Shown piece after piece: positions 1 to 5,278 of a stretch of 5,278 nt of DNA; the stretch's first letter is position 1, and the number at the start of each line of letters is the position of its first letter. The position numbers were made by a program, and so were the translations under genes. The stretch spans positions 1 through 5,278 of the forward strand of contig JAHEDF010000313.1 in assembly GCA_024641365.1 (NCBI GenBank), written 5' to 3'. Source of the stretch: Planctomycetota bacterium. GTDB taxonomy: Bacteria; Planctomycetota; UBA11346. The notes beneath the pieces are model-generated. The model saw only the letters and a program-made list of their open reading frames with translations, did no database searches and had not been told where the DNA came from.

Positions 1-904
1 CTTCCACTTTATCTTCTTTTTCTTTGGCCAGTGCAAAATTCTTAGCGCCATCCAACCAAATATCAGCGAGACGCTCATTGTCTTTGCGACGCTTTTCCAT
101 CCCAGGAACTGCCATTAAATATTGCGCGTACAGTAAACGCGTTTCATCATCAGTAATGCCCGGTAATTCTTGAATTTGCTTAGCAATTACCTCCAAATTA
201 TCTGAGCGTTCGCGTGAGCTAAATTCTTTATTCGTCACGCGTGCTAAATTAAACAAATAATCGGTACAGCGACGAACAACGCCCCACCCAATACCTTTTT
301 CAGCGCCTTCTACGCTCACTCGTCGTACCATTTTACCGGCCTTCATTACTTTATCTTCATCCGGATTATACGGTAGATCAGCATTAACAATACACACGAT
401 TGGATGATCAGGCCGCATGCGCTCATAATTATTTTGCGCAACATCGCCAATAACTAATTGGCCGGAAAATTTTTCTTTGGCGCGCGCATCCAAATAATTT
501 CCATACTGCGATTGATCGTTGGTAAGGACAATAAAGCGCATGAATTCATGGACGGGGACGACTGCCGATAATGACTCAAATAATTTGGTATAGGATTTTT
601 CAATTTCCAAATCACTGGTGCTTTCAAAAATACCTTTCCACGTCACCACGATAGCACCTCGCGTATCGGCCCATTCTTGCCAATTTTTTGGATTCGCGTC
701 TTTCTCATTTAAACTGACCACCAATACCGGTAACGGTTTACCTTCACTTACCGCAGGCGGAACAATTACAGCCGCCTCCTTACCACTCTCCCCCATTTTG
801 AGTGGATGTATGCCAGGCGGTAACCAATCAGCTGCGCTTATTGCTAAACAAAGGCAACTTACGGCAAATGTGGCAATATAACGGTAACATACTTGCTGAA
901 ACAT
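1..904 (-). CDS. Unrecognised exported protein, 3' end beyond left edge
   Basis: The reading frame is open from an ATG at 904-902 down to base 1 (301 complete codons) with no stop, so the C-terminus lies outside the window. An AGGAG on the minus strand (918-914), 9 bases before the ATG, supports the start. Residues 1-24 look like a Sec signal peptide: a short polar/basic start, a hydrophobic core (IATFAVSCLCLAI) and a likely cleavage at AISA-ADW. The protein is therefore probably periplasmic or secreted. The mature part alternates hydrophobic strands (PLPVLVVSL 57-65, GAIVVTW 83-89, RFIVLTND 123-130, QLVIGDV 149-155, PIVCIV 168-173) with amphipathic helices, which suggests an alpha/beta sandwich. 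The first strands resemble the opening of secreted esterase-like alpha/beta hydrolases, but I see no HG oxyanion motif and no GxSxG nucleophile elbow. After about residue 210 it is mostly helical and charged. I do not recognise the family. The gene is divergent from the RIC gene and may share its control region. Confidence 0.85.
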   Translation of the reverse strand, partial: MFQQVCYRYIATFAVSCLCLAISAADWLPPGIHPLKMGESGKEAAVIVPPAVSEGKPLPVLVVSLNEKDANPKNWQEWADTRGAIVVTWKGIFESTSDLEIEKSYTKLFESLSAVVPVHEFMRFIVLTNDQSQYGNYLDARAKEKFSGQLVIGDVAQNNYERMRPDHPIVCIVNADLPYNPDEDKVMKAGKMVRRVSVEGAEKGIGWGVVRRCTDYLFNLARVTNKEFSSRERSDNLEVIAKQIQELPGITDDETRLLYAQYLMAVPGMEKRRKDNERLADIWLDGAKNFALAKEKEDKVE

Positions 905-953
905 GAGCGCTAACTCCTGGGCGGGACCATAGAAACCAAGACATGTTAGCCAA

Positions 954-987
954 GGGGAATATCTCTCAATCGTAGAGCAGTTGCCCC
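954..987 (-). repeat. Imperfect hairpin in leader of the leftward gene
   Basis: GGGGAA (954-959) can pair with TTgCCCC (981-987) with one bulged G. After a symmetric 3/3 internal loop, CTCT (963-966) pairs with AGAG (974-977) around a 7-base loop. If the leftward transcript starts near 1090, this hairpin lies in its 5' leader, about 50 bases before the start codon. It is not followed by a U-run in either direction, so it is not a standard terminator. A regulatory role is only a possibility, and a structure this short can arise by chance. Confidence 0.3.
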
Positions 988-1091
988 AGGAAATTTTAGC
1001 CTGCTAGTCAATTGATCGATGTAGATCTTTGTTATGCGGGGCCCAGTGAGCGCCGCTTATACCTTACCTCTAAATAGCCTGTTTTATATAC

Positions 1092-1112
1092 ATCTAATTA
1101 TACTATAATGAC
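1092..1112 (-). promoter_or_regulatory. Palindromic element copy 1, with leftward TATAAT
   Basis: The core 1097-1109 is a perfect inverted repeat ATTAT-ACT-ATAAT. Read on the minus strand, the 21 bases match copy 2 (1174-1194) at 18 of 21 positions, following GWCATTATNGTATAAT then TRGAT. The minus-strand reading contains a perfect -10 hexamer TATAAT at 1102-1097, which would start a transcript near 1090 towards the exported-protein gene with a leader of about 185 bases. The core also gives TATAAT on the plus strand (1104-1109). No good -35 hexamer is visible, so activator dependence or a pure operator role are alternatives. Confidence 0.5.
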
Positions 1113-1173
1113 TTACACTTATTCTGTATATCGTTACCTGCCTGCCATTTAATGACTCTGTAAACGTGCGCTC

Positions 1174-1194
1174 GACATTATCGTATAATTGGAT
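1174..1194 (+). promoter_or_regulatory. Palindromic element copy 2, with rightward TATAAT
   Basis: The core 1177-1189 is a perfect inverted repeat ATTAT-CGT-ATAAT. It is the inverted partner of copy 1, with core centres exactly 80 bases apart. On the plus strand it contains a consensus -10 box TATAAT at 1184-1189, which would start transcription near 1196 and give the RIC gene a leader of about 50 bases. The -35 zone (about 1160-1167) does not resemble TTGACA. The element could be the RIC promoter, an operator overlapping it, or both. Confidence 0.5.
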
Positions 1195-1205
1195 ATGTTT
1201 GTCCT

Positions 1206-1218
1206 ATTATTACATAAT
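1206..1218. promoter_or_regulatory. Palindrome copy 3 (ATTAT-TAC-ATAAT)
   Basis: This third perfect ATTAT-N3-ATAAT palindrome has its centre 29 bases from that of copy 2 and ends 18 bases before the RIC ribosome binding site. Its flanks do not match copies 1 and 2, so only the 13-base core is shared. It could be an operator half of a cooperative pair with copy 2, placed where a bound protein would block elongation or initiation. Alternatively it may contain a weaker -10 (CATAAT at 1213-1218). Confidence 0.4.
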
Positions 1219-1235
1219 TAAACACGATTAGCGCG

Positions 1236-1241
1236 AAGGGA
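1236..1241 (+). promoter_or_regulatory. Ribosome binding site of the RIC gene
   Basis: AAGGGA sits 6 bases before the ATG at 1248 and supports that start. An in-frame ATG at 1290 (codon 15) also has an AAAGG (1280-1284) 5 bases upstream, so a product 14 residues shorter cannot be excluded. Confidence 0.6.
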
Positions 1242-1247
1242 CACAGC

Positions 1248-2069
1248 ATGCCCGAGCAGCCGCCCAGCACACGAATTATAAAGGCCTCTATGCTTGCGTT
1301 GCATTCGCCAATTCCTGATCGATTGACGACATTTACAGCTCGCAACGTGGAGCGAAAGCGTATTGGATTTACATTTTCTGCTAAAGATAAACGCGCTGAT
1401 TTTGTGGCTGCCTATCCCGAATTGGATGACGTGTGTGAACGCATTGGATTTGGCTGGGATTTAACCCTCGGTTCATGGTGCACCAATTCGTCTTGGGCAT
1501 TGGAAGAATTAGCTCGATCCTGCAAACCGCGCCCCTTAGTGCCTGAAGAAGATTGGACTTCATCAGCGCTCGATGAATTAACTGAACATATTATCACTCA
1601 CTATCATCAACCATTACGCTGGGAATTAACCCGACTTGGCTGTTTAATCAAACACGTTGCACATGCGCATCAACAAGCAGAGCTCAATGATTTGGCTACC
1701 GGCTTTAATTTACTCAGAGATTCTTTGCTGGTTCATCTCATGCAGGAAGAACTCGATGCATTTCCACTTTGTATAAAATTAGAACAATTATCACATGATA
1801 AGTCGGCACATATTGAAGACGGGGTACGAGAAACCTTACATTTTATGGCAGCGGGTCATTTAGAAACCGTCGATGATGTCGACCGCTTACATCTTCTCGC
1901 CGAACGGGCAAAATCGGCGCACGATCCTGATCTTCCAGTAATTAAGCAGGGATTATCAGCAATGCGTGAAGAATTAATTCAACATACCAAGATTGAAAAT
2001 GATGTCTTATTACCAGCCGCCATGTTTATGGCCGATGTGTTATTAACACGAAAGAAATCCTTATCCTAG
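1248..2069 (+). CDS. RIC/YtfE-like di-iron iron-centre repair protein
   Basis: This is a 273-residue protein of the RIC family (YtfE, ScdA, NorA, DnrN). These cytoplasmic hemerythrin-like di-iron proteins help restore iron-sulfur clusters and other iron centres after nitric-oxide or peroxide damage. The stretch EEDWTSSALDELTEHII (about 100-116) and following residues align well with the E. coli YtfE region leading into its hemerythrin domain. All six YtfE di-iron ligands have counterparts: H120 (in HYH), H163 and E167 (in HLMQEE), H188, H246 and E250 (in HTKIEND). The N-terminal ScdA_N-like part is visible as AAYPELDDVCERIGF (54-68). The usual CCGG after it is absent and replaced by a longer segment containing one cysteine (C78). 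About 45 residues precede that domain, where YtfE has about 10. Start choice is covered at the ribosome binding site. pckG follows 68 bases downstream; no terminator is evident between them. Family assignment is strong; substrate and activity are inferred. Confidence 0.85.
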   Translation: MPEQPPSTRIIKASMLALHSPIPDRLTTFTARNVERKRIGFTFSAKDKRADFVAAYPELDDVCERIGFGWDLTLGSWCTNSSWALEELARSCKPRPLVPEEDWTSSALDELTEHIITHYHQPLRWELTRLGCLIKHVAHAHQQAELNDLATGFNLLRDSLLVHLMQEELDAFPLCIKLEQLSHDKSAHIEDGVRETLHFMAAGHLETVDDVDRLHLLAERAKSAHDPDLPVIKQGLSAMREELIQHTKIENDVLLPAAMFMADVLLTRKKSLS

Positions 2070-2074
2070 TGGCT

Positions 2075-2101
2075 ATGACTGATCAGAAACAATTATATAG
2101 T
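2075..2101 (+). promoter_or_regulatory. Weak promoter candidate before pckG
   Basis: In the 68-base gap between the RIC gene and pckG, ATGACT (2075-2080) matches four bases of TTGACA and TATAGT (2096-2101) matches five of TATAAT. The 15-base spacing is short. It could give pckG its own promoter, but read-through from the RIC gene explains the layout equally well. Confidence 0.22.
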
Positions 2102-2137
2102 CGCAACTATCACATTCATTGTTCATAAGGATTAGGC

Positions 2138-3976
2138 ATGTTTTCTGTTGATTCTCCTTTGCCTCCTGATGATGGCAGCGATCGTATTGATTTTTCTGCG
2201 CCCCCTACTAATCACGCAGGCGTTTTACACTTTGTATCAGAAACGGTGCGGCATTGCCAACCTCAACAAGTAGTGTGGTGTAATGGCAGCGAAGAAGAAC
2301 GTACCACTTTAACTGAGCAAGCAATTGCTGCTGGTATTTTAATTGCTCTCAATCAACAACGCTTTCCCGGGTGCTATTATCACCGCTCTCACCCAAGTGA
2401 TGTCGCGCGTGTAGAAAATCGCACCTATATTTGCACTGACACAAAAGAAGAAGCCGGTCCGACCAATAATTGGATGGAACCGCACGTCATGTATAAACGA
2501 TTACGAACATTAACTGCTGGCGCGATGCGCGGACGCACGCTGTATGTTATTCCCTACATGATGGGTCCACCCGGATCACCATTAACCAAAATTGGTGTCG
2601 AAATTACGGACAGTGTTTATGTCGTTTTAAGCATGCGTACTATGACACGTATGGGTGACATCGCCTGGAAAGAATTAGGTGATTCCGGACCATTTAGTCG
2701 CGGTCTGCATTGCATGCTGACGATCAATCCGGAACAGCGATGGATTGCTCATTTTCCGCAAGACAACACCGTCATTTCTACTAATTCAAATTATGGCGGT
2801 AATGTCTTACTCGGGAAAAAATGTTTGGCCTTACGATTAGGATCCTGGTTAGGAAATCGTGAAGGGTGGTTAGCTGAGCATATGTTAATTATGGGCGTTG
2901 AAGCACCAAACGGCGAAAAAACGTATGTGGCCGCCGCCTTTCCCAGCGCCTGTGGTAAAACAAATTTCGCCATGCTCATTCCACCGAAGCGATTTAATGG
3001 GTGGAAAATATGGACTGTTGGCGATGACATTGCCTGGATGCGTCCAGGGGCAGATGGTCGCCTCTATGCAATAAATCCAGAAAATGGTTATTTTGGTGTC
3101 GCTCCCGGAACCAATAGTCACACCAACCCTATGGCGATGGAGACCATTTCAAAAAATACTATTTTTACCAATGTCGCATTAACAAATAGCGGTGGTGTGT
3201 GGTGGGAAGGCAAAGACGGAACAGCGCCGTTATCATGTCTTGATTGGAAAGGCATGACCTGGAATACGAAATCGGAAACCAAAGCCGCGCACCCGAATAG
3301 TCGTTTTTGTGCGCCCATGATAAATAACCCAAGTCTGGCCCCGGAGGTTAATGATCCCAATGGCGTGCCAATCAGTGCGATAATTTTCGGTGGTCGACGC
3401 GCAACTACGTACCCTGTGGTTATGCAAGCATTTAATTGGGCACATGGTGTTTATTTAGGGGCGACCATGGGCAGCGAAATGACAGCCGCTGCCGCTGGGA
3501 CAATTGGACAAGTGCGCCGCGACCCAATGGCGATGTTACCATTTTGCGGCTATAACATGGGAGATTATTTTTCCCATTGGCTCAATATCGGGAAAAAATT
3601 ATCACATCCACCACGTATATTTCATGTGAATTGGTTTAGAAAAGATCACGATGGCCGTTTCTTATGGCCCGGATTTTGTGATAATATGCGAATTTTAAAA
3701 TGGATTATTGATCGCTGTCACGGTCGGTCCGTTGGGGAAGAAACACCAATTGGATGGATGCCGGAATCCGGGGGCATTGATCTGACTGATCTCACTGACG
3801 ACAATGGCGAGCCATATAGCGAGTCGACTTTCAACAATGCACAACGCATTGATAAAGATGAATGGCAACATGAAATCGAATTACAAAGTTCATTATTCGA
3901 AATGCTATCAAACCGCATGCCGAAAGAATTGGTTTACGAACGAGAGTTATTGCGGTCGCGATTAGGCTGTCAGTAA
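2138..3976 (+). CDS. pckG: Phosphoenolpyruvate carboxykinase (GTP)
   Basis: This complete 612-residue protein is of usual length for GTP-dependent PEP carboxykinase (EC 4.1.1.32). The enzyme converts oxaloacetate + GTP to PEP + GDP + CO2 in the cytosol, the entry step of gluconeogenesis, and can run in reverse as an anaplerotic reaction. The family's landmarks appear in order: SDVAR with substrate-binding R91, the YGGN(V)LLGKKC metal/substrate segment with K228, H248 in AEHML, the kinase-1 P-loop FPSACGKTN (K274), the kinase-2 motif VGDDIAW (D297), INPENGYFGVAPGTN, HPNSRF with R389, FGGRR, and the guanine pocket HVNWFRKD...FLWPGF (W499, F500, F508, F513). These correspond to R87, K244, H264, K290, D311, R405 and W516/F517/F525/F530 of the vertebrate enzyme. 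GATMGSE and RRDPMAMLPF are the bacterial form. The start is supported by AAGGA (2127-2131), 6 bases before the ATG, and the next methionine is far inside the protein. No truncation or missing catalytic residue is seen. Confidence 0.98.
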   Translation: MFSVDSPLPPDDGSDRIDFSAPPTNHAGVLHFVSETVRHCQPQQVVWCNGSEEERTTLTEQAIAAGILIALNQQRFPGCYYHRSHPSDVARVENRTYICTDTKEEAGPTNNWMEPHVMYKRLRTLTAGAMRGRTLYVIPYMMGPPGSPLTKIGVEITDSVYVVLSMRTMTRMGDIAWKELGDSGPFSRGLHCMLTINPEQRWIAHFPQDNTVISTNSNYGGNVLLGKKCLALRLGSWLGNREGWLAEHMLIMGVEAPNGEKTYVAAAFPSACGKTNFAMLIPPKRFNGWKIWTVGDDIAWMRPGADGRLYAINPENGYFGVAPGTNSHTNPMAMETISKNTIFTNVALTNSGGVWWEGKDGTAPLSCLDWKGMTWNTKSETKAAHPNSRFCAPMINNPSLAPEVNDPNGVPISAIIFGGRRATTYPVVMQAFNWAHGVYLGATMGSEMTAAAAGTIGQVRRDPMAMLPFCGYNMGDYFSHWLNIGKKLSHPPRIFHVNWFRKDHDGRFLWPGFCDNMRILKWIIDRCHGRSVGEETPIGWMPESGGIDLTDLTDDNGEPYSESTFNNAQRIDKDEWQHEIELQSSLFEMLSNRMPKELVYERELLRSRLGCQ

Positions 3977-4005
3977 TCGTGTAGGCTTAGTCGACTATTT
4001 TTGTG

Positions 4006-4027
4006 CCACACCATTAAATCAGTGTGG
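4006..4027 (+). repeat. Hairpin 30 bases after pckG, possible terminator stem
   Basis: CCACAC (4006-4011) and GTGTGG (4022-4027) form a perfect 6-bp stem with a 10-base loop, extendable by one G-T pair. A run of five T lies just before the stem (3998-4002), not after it, so it does not fit an intrinsic terminator. Its position directly after pckG suggests an RNA-end or transcript-stabilising role, or a protein-binding palindrome. Confidence 0.35.
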
Positions 4028-4034
4028 TCGCATG

Positions 4035-4077
4035 ACCATATTGGACATTTATATGAACCATTTAAGCATAATATGGT
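4035..4077. repeat. 8-bp inverted repeat in pckG/DUF6797-gene gap
   Basis: ACCATATT (4035-4042) and AATATGGT (4070-4077) are exact inverted copies separated by 27 bases. The arms are about 35 bases apart centre to centre, a spacing that allows a looped dimer site or a long weak hairpin. It lies just upstream of the promoter candidate for the following gene. The function is unknown, and chance is possible in AT-rich sequence. Confidence 0.3.
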
Positions 4078-4124
4078 GAATTATTACATTGAACAACATA
4101 CACTGAATAGTTTTATGTCAGAGT

Positions 4125-4133
4125 TGCTATAAC
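4125..4133 (+). promoter_or_regulatory. Extended -10 promoter candidate for the DUF6797 gene
   Basis: TGCTATAAC fits the extended -10 pattern TGnTATAAT with one mismatch, which lessens the need for a -35; none is clear near 4104-4110. It would start transcription near 4140, leaving a leader of about 65 bases before the ATG at 4208. Confidence 0.38.
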
Positions 4134-4196
4134 TGTCTACCGCAGCAAATAACAACGCAGAGACCTAAATTTGGTAGCATGTAAACCGTTTCAGCC

Positions 4197-4202
4197 TAAG
4201 GA
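4197..4202 (+). promoter_or_regulatory. Ribosome binding site fixing the 4208 start
   Basis: TAAGGA lies 5 bases before the ATG at 4208. In-frame ATGs at codons 7 and 13 have no comparable purine run upstream, so this site decides the start and keeps the full signal peptide. Confidence 0.7.
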
Positions 4203-4207
4203 CGATT

Positions 4208-5278
4208 ATGACCATTCGCACGTTCATGACAAAAACACTGACCATGTTACTGGTTTGCACTGTCAGCCATTCCATCGCTGCGGAAGAAAAGAAACCAAAA
4301 CCGAAGCAGCCTAAAATTCAATTTTTTGATAAAATGGATTTTGGGTCTTTTTTAGCCGATACAATTACGGCACAAAAGGATAACATTGCCATTAAGGGCG
4401 TGGCTATTTCCTTAGGCGCAGAAGGCAAAGGTGGTGGCCAGTGTTTTGATATGGATTTGTTGCGCATGAGTGCTGGGTGGACTGGTGGATATCTTAAATT
4501 AACCGGCGATGCGTATGATCGGCAACACAATCAAGGGCCAATGGTTGTCCATAATATTTTATACAGCACAAATCCAATTCCCGGATGGTCGCGAAATGGC
4601 ACTTTTGAAGATCCACGCAGTGAACCATTCGGTCCCCTCCCACATGATTGGGCACGCTTTAAAGGTATTTATCGACATGGTGCTCACGTTGTTTTGCACT
4701 ATGCCGTTGGAAATGGTGATGTCTTAGAATTACCCGGAATGAGCGATGATTCGACAACACTCACCCGCACATTGAGTGTCACTAATTTACCATCGTCACA
4801 GATGATTATTGCAGAATTGGAAAATAGCACCGGCAGTACGAATAACGATATTACGTCACTTACAGCAGGCGATAAATCTGTCAGTGCTCGAATAATAGAT
4901 GCGCCACCAGGTGTGTCCATAAAATCAGATGGTGCGCGCTTAGTCCTGCATACCCCCTCTCTAGAAAAGGCGACTTTCACCCTCGCCATTGCGGCTGGTT
5001 CATCTGCTGCAACACAATTACAAACTAGTAAGCCTGGACTTAATCCGACCACCTTAATCAAGGGCGGTCCAGCCCGTTGGAATTCTCCGCTCACCACCAC
5101 CGGGGAACTTGGTAAAGATGACAGTGCCTACGCTGTCGATACCATCACCACACCTGATGATAACCCATGGTTTTCAAATTTACGTTTTGCTGGCTTAGAT
5201 TTTTTCGACGATGGACGCGCTGCATTAAGCACATGGAATGGTGATGTATGGGTTGTTAGTGGTCTCGATGATAAATTA
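4208..5278 (+). CDS. DUF6797-type exported protein with beta-propeller start, 3' end beyond window
   Basis: The frame is open from the ATG to the last base (357 codons), so the C-terminus is missing. Residues 1-24 form a Sec signal peptide (hydrophobic LTMLLVCTVS, cleavage near SIA-AEE), followed by a Lys/Pro-rich linker (26-36). Residues 43-105, including DFGSFLADTI, NIAIKGVAISLG and FDMDLLRMSAGWTGGYLKL, match my memory of the DUF6797 domain found at the N-terminus of large planctomycete and verrucomicrobial secreted proteins. A beta-rich, Ser/Thr-rich middle follows (about 180-300). From 319, NPWFSNLRFAGLDFFDDG and STWNGDVWVV look like the first blade of a sorbosone/glucose-dehydrogenase-type propeller. 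In the family this is often followed by cytochrome c, but no CxxCH is present in the visible part, where mature C79 is the only cysteine. The likely location is the periplasm, with a role in sugar oxidation or heme-linked electron transfer; both are inferences. Domain naming is from recall, without a search. Confidence 0.8.
   Translation, partial: MTIRTFMTKTLTMLLVCTVSHSIAAEEKKPKPKQPKIQFFDKMDFGSFLADTITAQKDNIAIKGVAISLGAEGKGGGQCFDMDLLRMSAGWTGGYLKLTGDAYDRQHNQGPMVVHNILYSTNPIPGWSRNGTFEDPRSEPFGPLPHDWARFKGIYRHGAHVVLHYAVGNGDVLELPGMSDDSTTLTRTLSVTNLPSSQMIIAELENSTGSTNNDITSLTAGDKSVSARIIDAPPGVSIKSDGARLVLHTPSLEKATFTLAIAAGSSAATQLQTSKPGLNPTTLIKGGPARWNSPLTTTGELGKDDSAYAVDTITTPDDNPWFSNLRFAGLDFFDDGRAALSTWNGDVWVVSGLDDKL

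Larger units (their letters stand above)
905..1247. other. Divergent intergenic control region (343 bases)
   Basis: This gap lies between two divergently read genes, so it must hold the promoter of the leftward exported-protein gene and probably that of the rightward RIC gene. The half nearest the RIC gene (about 1080-1225) is very AT-rich and carries three ATTAT-N3-ATAAT palindromes with embedded TATAAT boxes, listed separately. The half nearest the exported-protein gene is less AT-rich and holds one imperfect hairpin (954-987). I found no convincing TTGACA-like -35 at the right distance from any TATAAT, no gene-sized open frame and no RNA gene I can recognise. Confidence 0.7.

Noticed and set aside
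618..881. 87-codon plus-strand open frame
   Set aside because: It lies wholly antisense to the signal-peptide-bearing minus-strand gene (1-904), whose frame, start and ribosome binding site are much better supported, and its product resembles no family I know.
1012..1027. TTGAT...GATC as an FNR/DNR-type site upstream of the RIC gene
   Set aside because: Only the left half TTGAT matches; the right half at the required distance is not ATCAA.
2791..3445. Several 70-80 codon minus-strand frames inside pckG
   Set aside because: They are antisense shadows of a highly conserved enzyme coding sequence and have no independent support.
3466..3480. GATMGSE in PckG in place of the vertebrate GAAMRSE, as a missing key residue
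   Set aside because: Bacterial GTP-PEPCKs commonly carry this Gly-Ser form, so it is not an anomaly.
3988..4002. TAGTCGACTA followed by TTTTT after pckG, as an intrinsic terminator
   Set aside because: The palindrome has no loop of its own; folding leaves only a 3-bp stem, too weak for a terminator despite the T-run.
4509..4727. 72-codon plus-strand frame inside the last gene
   Set aside because: It is an out-of-frame shadow of the real coding frame with no ribosome binding site or recognisable product.
4699..5100. 133-codon minus-strand open frame
   Set aside because: It is antisense to the DUF6797-type gene, which has a signal peptide, ribosome binding site and recognisable domains over the same bases.

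Overview
The window reads as a moderately AT-rich bacterial chromosome segment carrying four protein-coding genes. Two of them run off the window edges. No rRNA, tRNA, CRISPR array or mobile element was seen. The best taxonomic clue is the gene at the right edge: a DUF6797-type secreted protein leading into a beta-propeller. I associate this architecture with the large heme-binding/cytochrome proteins of the Planctomycetota-Verrucomicrobiota (PVC) group. A bacterial-type GTP-dependent PEP carboxykinase fits that but is not diagnostic. Lineage assignment is an inference.

Layout. On the minus strand, 1-904 is the 5' part of an unrecognised exported protein that continues past the left edge. A 343-base divergent intergenic region (905-1247) separates it from three plus-strand genes. 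These are an RIC/YtfE-like di-iron protein for repair of nitrosatively or oxidatively damaged iron centres (1248-2069), a complete pckG (2138-3976), and the 5' end of the DUF6797/propeller protein (4208 to the right edge). All four starts have a purine-rich AGGAG/AAGGA-type ribosome binding site. RIC and pckG are 68 bases apart, so co-transcription is possible but not shown. pckG and the last gene are 231 bases apart, with inverted repeats and an extended -10 candidate, suggesting a separate transcription unit.

The most striking non-coding signal is in the divergent region. The palindrome ATTAT-N3-ATAAT occurs three times within 122 bases (1097-1109, 1177-1189, 1206-1218). The first two belong to a 21-base element repeated in inverted orientation (18 of 21 identical), and each copy carries a TATAAT box pointing towards the gene on its own side. 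This looks like a duplicated promoter/operator that could co-regulate the exported protein and the RIC gene.

Functionally, the RIC protein would protect iron-sulfur or di-iron enzymes and PckG links the TCA cycle to gluconeogenesis. The exported proteins act outside the cytoplasm. Nothing in the sequence ties the four into one pathway. The main protein oddity is that the RIC homologue keeps all six expected di-iron ligands but lacks the Cys-Cys pair typical of its N-terminal ScdA_N (DUF542) domain.
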